Below are positions 7,377 through 16,580 of a stretch of 64,000 nucleotides of DNA, one piece after another. Numbering within the stretch: position 1 is the first letter of the stretch; each line of letters starts with the position of its first letter. The translations under genes were made by a program, and so were the position numbers. Origin of the DNA: Candidatus Hinthialibacter antarcticus. Its GTDB lineage: Bacteria > Hinthialibacterota > Hinthialibacteria > Hinthialibacterales > Hinthialibacteraceae. The stretch covers positions 1 through 64,000 of the forward strand of contig JAVCCE010000031.1 in assembly GCA_030765645.1 (NCBI GenBank). The letters run 5' to 3'. Under the pieces are notes generated by a model, which saw only the letters and a list, made by a program, of their open reading frames with translations, did not search any database and was not told the origin of the DNA.

Positions 7377-10300
7377 ATGCTTGATAAGATCATACGTTTT
7401 TGCCTTGAAAACAAACTTGTCGTTAGTTTGTTTATTATTTTCATCATTCTCTGGGGAGTGATGGTCGCCCCGTTTGATTGGGACGTAAAAGCGATTCCCC
7501 GCAATCCGGTTCCCGTCGATGCGATTCCCGATATTGGCGAAAACCAGCAGATCGTTTTTACCGAATGGATGGGGCGCTCGCCTCAAGACGTCGAAGACCA
7601 GATCAGCTACCCGCTCACGGTTTCGCTGTTAGGCGTTCCCGGCGTTAAAACCATTCGCAGTTATTCGTCTTTTGGGTTCTCAAGTATTTATATTATTTTT
7701 AATGATGATATTGAGTTCTATTGGTCTCGTTCGCGTGTATTGGAAAAGTTGAATAGTTTGTCAGCAGGAACGCTGCCGGAAGGCGTGCAACCCGCGTTGG
7801 GGCCAGATGCAACCGCGCTCGGTCAAATATTCTGGTACACCCTGGAAGGGCGGGATGAACAGGGAAACCCCACTGGCGGCTGGGATTTAGATGAGCTGCG
7901 CAGTACGCAAGATTGGTATGTTCGATACGCATTGCTATCCGCATCGGGCGTAAGCGAAGTGGCGTCGGTCGGCGGTTTTGTCCGTGAATATCAAATTGAC
8001 GTCGATCCTGACGCCATGAGGGCCTACAAGGTTACGCTGGGAGACGTTTTCAATGCGGTGCGTATGTCAAACGTCGACGTCGGCGCCCGTACCATCGAAG
8101 TCAACAGCGTTGAGTATGTCATTCGTGGCTTGGGCTTTTTAGAAAACTTGGAAGACATCGAAGACACCGTCCTCAAAGTAAATGATAATGTTCCAGTAAC
8201 CGTAAAAGACGTGGCTCATGTTTCAATGGGGCCGGCGTTAAGGCGCGGCGCATTAGACAAGGCAGGCGCTGAAGCGGTTGGCGGCGTGGTTGTTGTTCGT
8301 TATGGAGATAACCCGCTTGAAACGATTAAAAATGTCAAAGCAAAAATTGAAGAAATTTCCCCTGGGCTTCCCAAAAAAGTTTTGAGCGATGGAACCGTTT
8401 CTCAAGTCACTATTGTTCCCTTTTATGATCGAACAGACCTAATCTATGAAACACTTGGAACATTGAAGACGGCGTTAACGGATGAAATTTTAGTCACCGT
8501 CATCGTTGTCATTGTTATGGTTTTGCATCTACGCAGTTCGCTTCTGATTGCCGGGCTATTGCCGTTATCGGTGCTGATGTGTTTCATTGCCATGAAGACT
8601 TTTGGCGTGGACGCTAACATCGTCGCCCTGTCGGGAATCGCCATCGCCATTGGAACCATGGTCGATATGGGCGTTGTAATTTGTGAAAATGTTCTCAATC
8701 ATCTTGAGAAATCTAGCGAGGACGACAACAAACTGGACGTGATTTTCAGAGGAACGTCTGAAGTCGGTAGCGCAGTATTGACCGCGGTGGCGACAACCAT
8801 CGTGAGTTTTCTGCCCGTATTTACGATGACGGCGGCGGAAGGCAAACTGTTTACGCCTTTGGCGTATACCAAAACCTTTGCGTTAATTGCATCCATTATT
8901 GTTGCATTGACCATCATTCCTCCTTTTGCTCATATCCTTTTCACGGGAAAAATTCGCGGTAAAAAATTTCGCCATTGGATTTTTGGCGGCATGGCGTTCG
9001 CTGGAACCGTGATTGCTTTCATGGTTTCATTTTGGGCGGGGCTCATCCTGACCGGCTTCGGCCTTTACCATCTTGCCGAGAAATCCATCCCTCAGTCTTA
9101 CTCCAAATGGGTCCCTTGGATCGTGAATGGTTTGGCTGTGCTTATTGTTGTTACGATATTATCAAACCACTGGCTTCCCTTGGGAGCCGACCACTGGCTT
9201 ATAACCAATTGGATTTTTGTTGTGATGCTGCTTGGTAGCGTCCTGGCGTTGATCCAATTATTTCAACATTTCTATCCGCCGATTTTGCGCTGGTGCTTAC
9301 AACATAAATTGTTGTTCTTGTCCATTCCGACCGCGCTTGTGATATGGGGAGGCGTCATCTGGCTGGGGTTCGATACCGTATTTGGATTTCTGCCCCGTTT
9401 TGTGATGAACGCCCCCATTGTGTCTGACGTTCGCCATGCGTTTCCTGGACTAGGCAAAGAATTTATGCCGCCGCTTGATGAAGGCTCTTATTTGTATATG
9501 CCTACCACGATGCCTCATGCTTCAATTGGCGAGGCGATGGATGTCTTGCAGAAGTTGGACATGGCAATTAATGCCATACCGGAAGTCGAAGAAGCGGTCG
9601 GAAAAATTGGGCGCGTTGATAGTTCTTTAGACCCAGCGCCAATCTCGATGGTCGAGACCGTTATCAATTATAAATCAGAATATCTCACCGATGAATCCGG
9701 CCATCGCTTGCGATTCCAATACGATCACTCCAAAGAAGAATTTGTGAAAAATGATCAAGGTAAACTCATTCCCGATCCAAACGGAATGCCCTATCGGCAA
9801 TGGCGAGACCACATCAAATCACCAGATGATATTTGGGATGAAATCATCAAAGCCGCCCGGCTGCCCGGTACGACGTCCGCACCCAAACTGCAGCCCATCG
9901 CGGCGCGAATCGTCATGCTGCAAAGTGGTATGCGCGCTCCAATGGGGATAAAAGTGAAAGGGCCAGACCTGGAAACGATTGAAGATGTGGGAATGCAAAT
10001 TGAAAAACTGCTAAAAGAAGTCCCTTCAGTTAAAGCAGACGCGGTGATCGCAGACCGAATCGTTGGAAAACCGTATCTAGAAATTGATATTGACCGCAAA
10101 GCGATTGCCCGGTATGGCATTTCAATTCGCAGCGTTCAAGACGTGATTGAAGTTGCGATTGGCGGCAAACGGATTACAACGACGGTTGAAGGACGCGAAC
10201 GTTATCCTGTCCGTGTTCGCTACATGCGTGAGTTGCGCGATACCATTGAATCACTTGGCGCAATCCTTGTACCTTCACCGACTGGCGTCCAAATTCCTAT

Positions 10301-11120
10301 GCGCGAACTGGCTGAAATTCGATACTTGCGTGGGCCGCAAGTCATCAAGAGTGAAGATACATTTTTAATTGGCTATGTTTTATTTGATATGAAAGATGGA
10401 TACGCCGAAGTTGATGTTGTCGAAGAAGCCCGCGATTATCTGAAACAAAAAGAAAACAGCGGCGAACTCGATATTCCTTCAGGCGTGAGTTACACATTCG
10501 CGGGCAGTTATGAAAACCAAATCCGCTCGGAAAAGCGCTTGCGGGTCGTATTGCCGCTCGCGTTATTCATTATTTTCCTGATCCTGTATTTCCAATTCAA
10601 AAACGTTTTTACGACGTTGATTGTTTTTTCGGGAATTCTGGTCGCATGGGCAGGCGGATTTCAAATGCTTTGGCTGTATTCACAAGATTGGTTTTTGAAT
10701 TTCAGTCTGTTTGGCGAAAGCATGCGCGAGTTATTCCAGGTGCAGCCCTATAACTTGAGCGTTGCGGTTTGGGTCGGGTTTTTGGCTCTGTTTGGCATCG
10801 CGACCGATGATGGAGTCATTCTTACAACGTACCTCGATCAATCATTCAAGAAAAATGATCCTACGACCATCAAGGAAATTCGTGAAGCAACCGTGGAGGC
10901 AGGCAAACGGCGAATCCGGCCCTGCCTGATGACAGTGTCAACAACCATTCTTGCCTTGATTCCCGTATTGACATCGACCGGGCGCGGAGCCGATATCATG
11001 GTTCCGATGGCGATTCCATCCTTTGGCGGCATGACGGTTGTTCTCATCACGGTTTTTGTCGTCCCAGTTTTGTACTGTTCTGTAAAAGAAATACGCTTGA
11101 AATTGAGAAATGAAAATTAA
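7377..11120 (+). CDS. cusA: Heavy-metal RND efflux transporter, CusA/CzcA family
   Basis: Proton-driven inner-membrane pump for metal ions, 1247 residues, about 200 longer than E. coli CusA. The additional sequence includes extra hydrophobic segments around 525-640 and an insertion near 770-830. Family landmarks: N-terminal DAIPDIGENQQIVFTEW, transmembrane motif AIGTMVDMGVVICEN (the Asp equivalent to CusA D405), periplasmic FMPPLDEGSYLYMP and MLQSGMRAPMGIKVKG, and C-terminal GIATDDGVILTTYLDQ. One metal-triad Met (CusA M573) appears kept, while positions expected for M623 and M672 appear to be Ile and non-Met; the relay Lys (CusA K984) reads as Cys in RIRPCLMT. These substitutions make the metal uncertain between Cu/Ag and Zn/Co/Cd. 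It is the last gene of the efflux operon. Confidence 0.95.
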   Translation: MLDKIIRFCLENKLVVSLFIIFIILWGVMVAPFDWDVKAIPRNPVPVDAIPDIGENQQIVFTEWMGRSPQDVEDQISYPLTVSLLGVPGVKTIRSYSSFGFSSIYIIFNDDIEFYWSRSRVLEKLNSLSAGTLPEGVQPALGPDATALGQIFWYTLEGRDEQGNPTGGWDLDELRSTQDWYVRYALLSASGVSEVASVGGFVREYQIDVDPDAMRAYKVTLGDVFNAVRMSNVDVGARTIEVNSVEYVIRGLGFLENLEDIEDTVLKVNDNVPVTVKDVAHVSMGPALRRGALDKAGAEAVGGVVVVRYGDNPLETIKNVKAKIEEISPGLPKKVLSDGTVSQVTIVPFYDRTDLIYETLGTLKTALTDEILVTVIVVIVMVLHLRSSLLIAGLLPLSVLMCFIAMKTFGVDANIVALSGIAIAIGTMVDMGVVICENVLNHLEKSSEDDNKLDVIFRGTSEVGSAVLTAVATTIVSFLPVFTMTAAEGKLFTPLAYTKTFALIASIIVALTIIPPFAHILFTGKIRGKKFRHWIFGGMAFAGTVIAFMVSFWAGLILTGFGLYHLAEKSIPQSYSKWVPWIVNGLAVLIVVTILSNHWLPLGADHWLITNWIFVVMLLGSVLALIQLFQHFYPPILRWCLQHKLLFLSIPTALVIWGGVIWLGFDTVFGFLPRFVMNAPIVSDVRHAFPGLGKEFMPPLDEGSYLYMPTTMPHASIGEAMDVLQKLDMAINAIPEVEEAVGKIGRVDSSLDPAPISMVETVINYKSEYLTDESGHRLRFQYDHSKEEFVKNDQGKLIPDPNGMPYRQWRDHIKSPDDIWDEIIKAARLPGTTSAPKLQPIAARIVMLQSGMRAPMGIKVKGPDLETIEDVGMQIEKLLKEVPSVKADAVIADRIVGKPYLEIDIDRKAIARYGISIRSVQDVIEVAIGGKRITTTVEGRERYPVRVRYMRELRDTIESLGAILVPSPTGVQIPMRELAEIRYLRGPQVIKSEDTFLIGYVLFDMKDGYAEVDVVEEARDYLKQKENSGELDIPSGVSYTFAGSYENQIRSEKRLRVVLPLALFIIFLILYFQFKNVFTTLIVFSGILVAWAGGFQMLWLYSQDWFLNFSLFGESMRELFQVQPYNLSVAVWVGFLALFGIATDDGVILTTYLDQSFKKNDPTTIKEIREATVEAGKRRIRPCLMTVSTTILALIPVLTSTGRGADIMVPMAIPSFGGMTVVLITVFVVPVLYCSVKEIRLKLRNEN

Positions 11121-11506
11121 AGCGATGCGCCCATGTTTGGTGAGAAATTATCCGCTATGAGAAAAAAGGCAAAATGATGTTCAGAAATCTGTTAACCGAA
11201 ATAACGAGAACTTCCGAGAGAGGTTTTTAAGTTGGGCCCAGCTGGACTCGAACCAGCGACCAGCCGGTTATGAGCCGGCGGCTCTACCAACTGAGCTATA
11301 GGCCCGATTGGAACAAAACGCATTCTAACCGCCTCAACTTCCAGCGAAAAGCCCGCCTTCCTACATATCAGCGAGAATCGCTCAGATTCTCTTCTCCGGC
11401 GCCATCTAACCCCTTGGGCAACAATCCACCAACGCATAAGATGAGTGAATACAGACAACGAATCTTAATTTGTCCCCAACGAACCTATTGAAAAAAGGAT
11501 GTATGA
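11121..11506. other. Intergenic region carrying one tRNA
   Basis: 386 bases between the pump gene and the PfkB kinase gene. Apart from the minus-strand tRNA at 11233-11305 it holds a perfect 7-base inverted repeat (GAGAATC 11373-11379, GATTCTC 11385-11391) of unknown role. No protein gene is supported. Confidence 0.6.
11233..11305 (-). tRNA. tRNA with CAU anticodon, probably tRNA-Ile2 (lysidine type)
   Basis: A 73-base cloverleaf with acceptor GGGCCTA pairing TGGGCCC, D arm GCTC...GAGC, anticodon stem GCCGG/CCGGC with loop CTCATAA (anticodon CAU), T arm GCTGG-TTCGAGT-CCAGC and discriminator A; CCA is not encoded. CAU can be elongator Met, initiator or Ile2. The initiator is excluded because the first acceptor pair is intact and the anticodon stem lacks three consecutive G-C pairs flanking the loop. 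C4 and C5 in the acceptor, and a variable/T-arm segment like that of E. coli tRNA-Ile2, favour Ile2 modified by TilS, though Met remains possible. Confidence 0.9.
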
Positions 11507-12430
11507 ATGACTGACTCCAAATTACTCATCGTAGGATCAATCGGACTCGACACGATTGAAACGCCGACCGACAAGGTTGAGCGAGTTCTCGGCGGCGCGG
11601 CGGTTTACTCGGCCTGCGCATCCAGCCATTTTGCGCCCACGGCCATTGTCGGCGTCGTCGGCGACGACTTCCCCGCAGAACACGAGCAGATGCTGCGGTC
11701 GAAGAACATTGACCTCGCTTGCATGGAAACCAAACCCGGCAAGACATTTTTCTGGCATGGACGTTATCTCGAAAATATGAACGACCGTGAAACGCTCGAT
11801 ACGCAACTCGGCGTGTTTGGCGAGTTTTCTCCGAAAGTCTCAGACTCTCATGCGAAAATTCCCTATTTGTTCCTGGCGAATATTCACCCGCAATTACAAC
11901 TGGACGTTTTGGACGCCATGAAGGGCAAGCCCTACACTGCGGCGGATAGCATGAATTTGTGGATCGATATCACTCCCGATTTATTAAAGAAAGTTATTTC
12001 CCGCGTGGATGCGCTCTTTGTCAATGATGAAGAAGCGAAAATGATTACCGGCAAGACGGCGGTGATTCCCGCCGCGCAAGCAATTCTCGATATGGGGCCG
12101 TCGCTCGCCGTCATCAAAAAGGGTGATGCAGGCGCGTTGTTGATTACCAAGAATGATGCGTTCTCCGTCCCGGCGATTCCCTTGCCTGACGTGAAAGACC
12201 CGACTGGCGCAGGCGATACGTTTGCGGGCGGTATGATGGGCTATATCGCCTCCAAGGCCGATACCTCATTTGAAACATTGAAACAGGCCGCTGTCGTCGG
12301 CACCGTGATGGCGTCATTCACGGTTGAAGACTTCAGTTTGGACCGTTTAGGCGCTGTTGAAAAAAGTGATATTCTAGGCCGAATTGAACAACTAAAAAAA
12401 ATGACGACGTTCCAAGACATTACGGTGTAA
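11507..12430 (+). CDS. PfkB-family carbohydrate/nucleoside kinase
   Basis: Cytoplasmic ATP-dependent kinase of the ribokinase/PfkB superfamily, 307 residues, the normal length. The N-terminal glycine-rich sugar-site motif VERVLGGAAVYSA is present, and the C-terminal signature DPTGAGDTFAGG (about 228-239) supplies the catalytic Asp and anion hole. A central INDEEAKM-type segment (VNDEEAKMITG) is typical of the family. The substrate cannot be read from these motifs. A good Shine-Dalgarno (AAAAGGA) precedes the ATG at 11507. The GT2 gene begins 3 bases after its stop, so the two are probably co-transcribed, which hints at sugar or envelope metabolism. Confidence 0.88.
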   Translation: MTDSKLLIVGSIGLDTIETPTDKVERVLGGAAVYSACASSHFAPTAIVGVVGDDFPAEHEQMLRSKNIDLACMETKPGKTFFWHGRYLENMNDRETLDTQLGVFGEFSPKVSDSHAKIPYLFLANIHPQLQLDVLDAMKGKPYTAADSMNLWIDITPDLLKKVISRVDALFVNDEEAKMITGKTAVIPAAQAILDMGPSLAVIKKGDAGALLITKNDAFSVPAIPLPDVKDPTGAGDTFAGGMMGYIASKADTSFETLKQAAVVGTVMASFTVEDFSLDRLGAVEKSDILGRIEQLKKMTTFQDITV

Positions 12431-12433
12431 CTC

Positions 12434-13135
12434 ATGCGCCACACCATTGTCATACCTGCGTATAACGAAGAAGCCCGCATCGAAGAAACGGTGCGGGCTT
12501 ATGCGTCATACGTGCAAGAGTCGATGGACGAGACGGAAATTTTAATCATCGTTAACGGCTCAGAAGACCGCACGGCTGAGATTGCCCATCAATTGGCGAA
12601 CGAAATAAATTGCGTCCGCGCTTGGGACACGCCCGCGAGAATGGGCAAAGGCGGCGCCGTATTCAAAGGCTTTGAACTCTCGCAGGGAGAAATTCTCTCG
12701 TTCTCTGACGCAGACAACGCAACCACGCCGCCGGAGTTGCGCAAACTACTCGACGCCGTCGAGAGCGGGGCTGACGCCGCCATCGCCTCGCGTTGGCTTC
12801 CTCAAAGCAAGCAATTAATCAAACAACCGTTTACGCGAAGAATTCTAAGCCGCATCTTCAATTTGATCGTTCGAATCTTGTTTTTCTTGCCCTATACGGA
12901 CACGCAATGCGGCGCAAAGGCGTTCACGCGCAAGTCAATTGAAACCGTACGCGAAACGATTCAGACGTCTGGCTGGTCATTCGACGTCGCCTTGATCTGG
13001 CGGTTGAGGCAAGCAGGGTTTCGCATCGTCGAAGTGCCGATCGAATGGAGCGACAACTCACGATCACGGCTGCGCGTACACAGTGACGGGCCGTCCATGT
13101 TGGTTGAGTTGATTAAGTTGCGTTTTGGCGGTTAG
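12434..13135 (+). CDS. Glycosyltransferase family 2, dolichyl-phosphate-sugar-synthase-like
   Basis: A 233-residue GT-A fold enzyme. The nucleotide-sugar site TIVIPAYNEEARIEETV is at the N-terminus, followed by NGSEDRT, the MGKGGAVFKGFELS loop and the DXD-like FSDADNATTP (about 93-102). The arrangement matches polyprenyl/dolichyl-phosphate mannose or glucose synthases, which load sugars onto lipid carriers at the inner face of the membrane. A hydrophobic helix near 140-158 (ILSRIFNLIVRILFFLPY) may be a membrane contact; no further C-terminal membrane segments are present. It overlaps the convergent methyltransferase gene by 4 bases. Confidence 0.88.
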   Translation: MRHTIVIPAYNEEARIEETVRAYASYVQESMDETEILIIVNGSEDRTAEIAHQLANEINCVRAWDTPARMGKGGAVFKGFELSQGEILSFSDADNATTPPELRKLLDAVESGADAAIASRWLPQSKQLIKQPFTRRILSRIFNLIVRILFFLPYTDTQCGAKAFTRKSIETVRETIQTSGWSFDVALIWRLRQAGFRIVEVPIEWSDNSRSRLRVHSDGPSMLVELIKLRFGG

Positions 13136-14283
13136 TAATTGTTAAATCCACTTTTTTTTGATGGGGCCGCGCCATCCTTATTTCGTTTTTTCATCACAAC
13201 CAAATCGTGATAATTACTGGCGCCCTGTTCAATGTAATCCACAACATTAAAAGTTTCCGTCCATGTTTTTTTCACATATTCAGGCGTAACAAACACTGTT
13301 CGATAGTAGCCGTCAGGCGCAACGCCTTTTAACGCAGAATCCTTTAGTTCGTCATGGATGCCGTCGCGCTTCACTTGATAGGCAGTCTCCACACCCAGCA
13401 TAGCCTTCGCCGCCGTAAATCCATGAACCGTCGCCAGCAATAATCCGCCGGGTTTTAGAATCCGTTCCATTTCTTTCAACCAAGCGGCTTGGGCCTCGCG
13501 CTCTAAATGAGTCAAAACGGAAAATGAGACGACCAGATCAAATTTGTCTTCCGCATATTTCGTAGGCGGCATCAAAGGGATTTTGGCGAATTTCTGTTTG
13601 GAAAAATTGGAGTGACACCATGCGACCGCTTCTGAATCAATGTCGCATCCATATATGTTTGGGATGTCTGAATATTCAGCAAAGAAGCCGATCAGTCGTC
13701 CACTGCCGCATCCCCAATCCAACATCGTATCAATCGAATTCAATGTGCGATGCTTTTCGATTGCTTTGATCAGTTCCCAATAGTTTTGTGCGCCCTTGAG
13801 AAGAAAGAACGGCGCGATGCCGGTACCATCCACGCGCTCAATTAAATGCTTGGGCGGCGCTTTGAGGCGTTCGTTCATGTCCAGCCAATAGGCGGTTTCC
13901 ATACGGCCGGGTTCCGTCTGTAAAACAGAACCGCGTACGCATAAATGGATGGGCGACTGGGCGTCTTTTTCGTTTAACGGCGCTTCAAAATGAAAGCCGC
14001 AGTTTTCAACATTGAGTATGTCGGGCAGCGCTGTCGCAACATCAGGCCGGGCAACAATTTTCGCAGTCGCTCTCCGCACGCCGTTGATATAAAGCACATA
14101 CGCATCATAGGAGCCTTGGTGGCTCAACATCCATCCATCAATGACCAGGCGGTTGTCTTCAAGTTCGATGTTCTCAAAGTAGCCGCGAAAAACGTTGTAT
14201 TGATCGACGCTGTCCGTATCAAGGGTCTGCAATTGGTTGGCGTCCGTGCTTCCAGAAAATAAATTTTGAATCCATTGAAACAT
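13132..14283 (-). CDS. SAM-dependent methyltransferase with N-terminal beta domain
   Basis: A 383-residue soluble protein. The C-terminal half is a class I methyltransferase: SAM-binding motif I MLDWGCGSGRLIGFF (about 193-207), acidic motif II (IYGCDIDSEAV), motif near FDLVVSFSVLTHL, and ERILKPGGLLLATVHG. The first 120 residues resemble a beta-sandwich accessory domain (ELEDNRLVIDGWMLSHQG ... VRRATAKIVARPD) seen in some polysaccharide-associated methyltransferases; its function is unknown. The substrate is not identifiable. It is convergent with and overlaps the GT2 gene by 4 bases, and no terminator was seen between them. Confidence 0.82.
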   Translation of the reverse strand: MFQWIQNLFSGSTDANQLQTLDTDSVDQYNVFRGYFENIELEDNRLVIDGWMLSHQGSYDAYVLYINGVRRATAKIVARPDVATALPDILNVENCGFHFEAPLNEKDAQSPIHLCVRGSVLQTEPGRMETAYWLDMNERLKAPPKHLIERVDGTGIAPFFLLKGAQNYWELIKAIEKHRTLNSIDTMLDWGCGSGRLIGFFAEYSDIPNIYGCDIDSEAVAWCHSNFSKQKFAKIPLMPPTKYAEDKFDLVVSFSVLTHLEREAQAAWLKEMERILKPGGLLLATVHGFTAAKAMLGVETAYQVKRDGIHDELKDSALKGVAPDGYYRTVFVTPEYVKKTWTETFNVVDYIEQGASNYHDLVVMKKRNKDGAAPSKKSGFNNY

Positions 14284-14422
14284 AGTGGTCTATTCCTCAA
14301 TCTACTGAATACGGCTGAATCCTCCTTGCCGCCAAACACAAGCGCGGTTTGAATGATATGAACTCAGCAGTCAGTCATTCAAGCCAGTATTATATTGGCT
14401 TCAGTACATTTCGGAGAGCGCT

Positions 14423-15544
14423 ATGAACTTGAGTGGCTATCGCGATCAATTTATCCCGGTACGGGACGGACGAATTTTCCTCAACCATGCCGGGGTGTCG
14501 CCCATGTCAGACCGGACGGCTCAAGCAATGAAACGCGCCATTGACGGCTTTCAAGGCATGACGCCAGAAGAATGGATGACTAATGAAGACGGCATTGCTC
14601 GATGCCGCCGCGCCTTATCTAGCATGTTGAATGTCCCTGAAAGCGACTTGGCCTTAACCCGCAACACGACCGACGGCGTCAATTGGGTGGCGAACGGCCT
14701 CTCATGGAACCCGGGCGACCGCGTCGTTTCGATCAACGGCGAATACCCCACCAATCATTACCCCTGGTTGCGGTTACAAAATAAAGACGTTGAGTTCCAT
14801 CTCATCGAACCCATTCACAACCGCGTAACTCTCGACCAAATTGACGATGCGTTGACGCCTAACACCCGGGTGCTGGCGGTCAGTTGGGTGCAGTTTGTCA
14901 GTGGGTTCCGAATTGACCTCGAAGCCGTAGGCGCTTTGTGCGCTGAGAAGAACGTGTTGTTTGTTGTGGATGTGATTCAGGGAATGGGCGCCCTGCCCCT
15001 CGATCTAAAAAAGGGCCGCGTTTCGTTTGCTTCAGGCGGCGCCCAAAAGTGGATGATTGGCCCACAAGGCGCAGGCTTCTTTTATTGTCCAAAAGAAAAC
15101 CTTGATTTGCTGGAACCGGTCCACGTAGGCGCTGATTCTGTCATCAACCATGTTCCCTATCTTGATTATGATTTCACTCTTCGCCCCGATGCGCGACGTT
15201 TTGAATATAGCACCCTGCCAGTGATTCCACTGATTGGCTTGGGCGCCGCAGCGGAACTCTTACTCGAAGTTGGAATGGAAACTGTCGGAGAGCGTATAAA
15301 ATCGCTAACCGATTGCCTCGTAGGCGGCCTAACAGCGAAAGGTTGGATTTGCCATTCTCCTCGTGAGAACAATGAGTGGTCGGGCATCGTCAGTTTTACG
15401 CATCCGACCATCACAATACAAGAAGCCTGCTCTCGTCTGGCGACCGTTCGCGCCTTTACCATGGAGCGCGAAGGCATGTTGCGTCTTGCGCCGCACTTTT
15501 ACCAGACTGAAGACGAAATGCAGAAAGTTATTGGTTGTTTGTAA
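14423..15544 (+). CDS. Class V-fold PLP-dependent aminotransferase / cysteine-desulfurase-like enzyme
   Basis: A 373-residue cytosolic enzyme of the fold type I, class V group. Landmarks: IFLNHAGVSPMSDRT at the start, the cofactor-phosphate segment LALTRNTTDGVNWVA, the PLP-pyridine Asp in VLFVVDVIQGMGALPLD, and the Schiff-base Lys in SGGAQKWMIGPQGAGFFY. The C-terminus ends with the substrate-binding RLAPHFYQTEDEM, as in many class V enzymes of unassigned substrate. No IscS/SufS active-site Cys loop was recognised, so a true desulfurase is unlikely. Shine-Dalgarno GGAGAG precedes the ATG. A structured repeat with a T-run follows the stop codon. Confidence 0.85.
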   Translation: MNLSGYRDQFIPVRDGRIFLNHAGVSPMSDRTAQAMKRAIDGFQGMTPEEWMTNEDGIARCRRALSSMLNVPESDLALTRNTTDGVNWVANGLSWNPGDRVVSINGEYPTNHYPWLRLQNKDVEFHLIEPIHNRVTLDQIDDALTPNTRVLAVSWVQFVSGFRIDLEAVGALCAEKNVLFVVDVIQGMGALPLDLKKGRVSFASGGAQKWMIGPQGAGFFYCPKENLDLLEPVHVGADSVINHVPYLDYDFTLRPDARRFEYSTLPVIPLIGLGAAAELLLEVGMETVGERIKSLTDCLVGGLTAKGWICHSPRENNEWSGIVSFTHPTITIQEACSRLATVRAFTMEREGMLRLAPHFYQTEDEMQKVIGCL

Positions 15545-15554
15545 TTTGTAATTT

Positions 15555-15646
15555 AGAGGCGAGTGTACATCTCTCTTCGCTTCAGTGCGGGCTTTCAGGC
15601 CCTATTGCACAGGCGCTCACAGAGATGCACACACGCCTCTTTTTTT
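15555..15646 (+). repeat. Structured intergenic repeat, copy 2, with terminator-like T-run
   Basis: A 20-base stem (15555-15574 with 15621-15640, two mismatches) encloses the conserved core 15578-15603 and is followed by seven Ts. The core and right arm repeat 1997-2057 with 55 of 61 identities. Placed 11 bases after a stop codon, it may serve here as the terminator of the aminotransferase gene. Confidence 0.75.
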
Positions 15647-15787
15647 GGAGCGCCTATGTCCACGCGGGTAAGCAACCTCGTGCCCAGCGGACCACCGCAC
15701 TGAAACGAAAACATTTCTCATTTTCGCGGCTCGTCAGGAGACTCGCCCTCCCCGCGCTTCAGAAATCTTTGAAAGGGTCACGACTAT

Positions 15788-16456
15788 TCACGCGGTTTTT
15801 TGTTGGAACTCGTCCAAATATTCATCCAGCGAGAACGCGGCGAGGTCATTTAAAATCATATCGGCTAATTCAACATCCTGCATTGGCCGCCCGCTGCGCG
15901 CCAACGCGACGCAGTGCATCCCGGCGGCTTTCGCCGCGCGAATCCCCGCAGAGGAATCCTCAAAAACGAGACACGCATCCGGTGACAGCCCAAGGCGCTG
16001 CGCCGCCATTTGATAGCAACAGGGGTCGGGTTTTCCCGGCGAATAGTGCTCGCCGCCCAGGTAGAATTTCAACAACGAGCGAATATCCATCAGGTCGATT
16101 CCATACTCAATAAATTTTGAATCAGAACCCGAAACGATGGCGATAGGATGAGTGGTGGCAAGTTGTTTTAATAATTCAACCGACGAATGAATGCGGATAT
16201 CCCGCTGCTCGCGCAAACGGAAAAAATGCTCGCAGATGACCTTCGACATCGCATCCTTGCTTTGCTGCAATTGAGGGTATCGTCGGCGTAGTTCCTGATA
16301 GATGTCGCTCCATGCGATCCCATAGACAACAGACAAAGCCTCTTCTCGCGGCAATAAGATAGATTGTTCTTGCAGAAATGACTGCACCGACTCAAGCCAC
16401 AATACTTCTGTATCGAGCAAGGTGCCGTCCATATCGAATAGAAACGCTTCGATCAT
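15788..16456 (-). CDS. HAD-superfamily phosphatase / beta-phosphoglucomutase-like
   Basis: A 222-residue soluble HAD hydrolase of subfamily I. Motif I is FDMDGTLLDTE (nucleophile Asp8 and acid/base Asp10), a helical cap spans about 15-85, motif II is IVSGSDSKF, motif III is the Lys in GKPDPCCYQMAAQRL, and motif IV is VFEDSSAGIRAAKAAGM. These match sugar-phosphate phosphatases and beta-phosphoglucomutases; substrate unknown. It starts with ATG at 16456, 124 bases from the divergent pyrE. Confidence 0.88.
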   Translation of the reverse strand: MIEAFLFDMDGTLLDTEVLWLESVQSFLQEQSILLPREEALSVVYGIAWSDIYQELRRRYPQLQQSKDAMSKVICEHFFRLREQRDIRIHSSVELLKQLATTHPIAIVSGSDSKFIEYGIDLMDIRSLLKFYLGGEHYSPGKPDPCCYQMAAQRLGLSPDACLVFEDSSAGIRAAKAAGMHCVALARSGRPMQDVELADMILNDLAAFSLDEYLDEFQQKTA

Positions 16457-16580
16457 TTACGCCGTCCTTATAACGAATGAGGTTTAGATGATATTCAAGG
16501 AAGATCACAACCAGAGAACTTGATTCATTCATTCAGCGTACCATTATGATACAAAAAACACAAAGCGGGAGAGCAAATTG

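Noticed and set aside
11233-11305. Calling the CAU tRNA an initiator tRNA
   Set aside because: The first acceptor pair is complementary and the three G-C pairs typical of initiators are absent from the anticodon stem.
15535-16113. 192-codon plus-strand frame spanning the structured repeat and the HAD gene
   Set aside because: Contains the hairpin repeat and overlaps HAD catalytic motifs in antisense.
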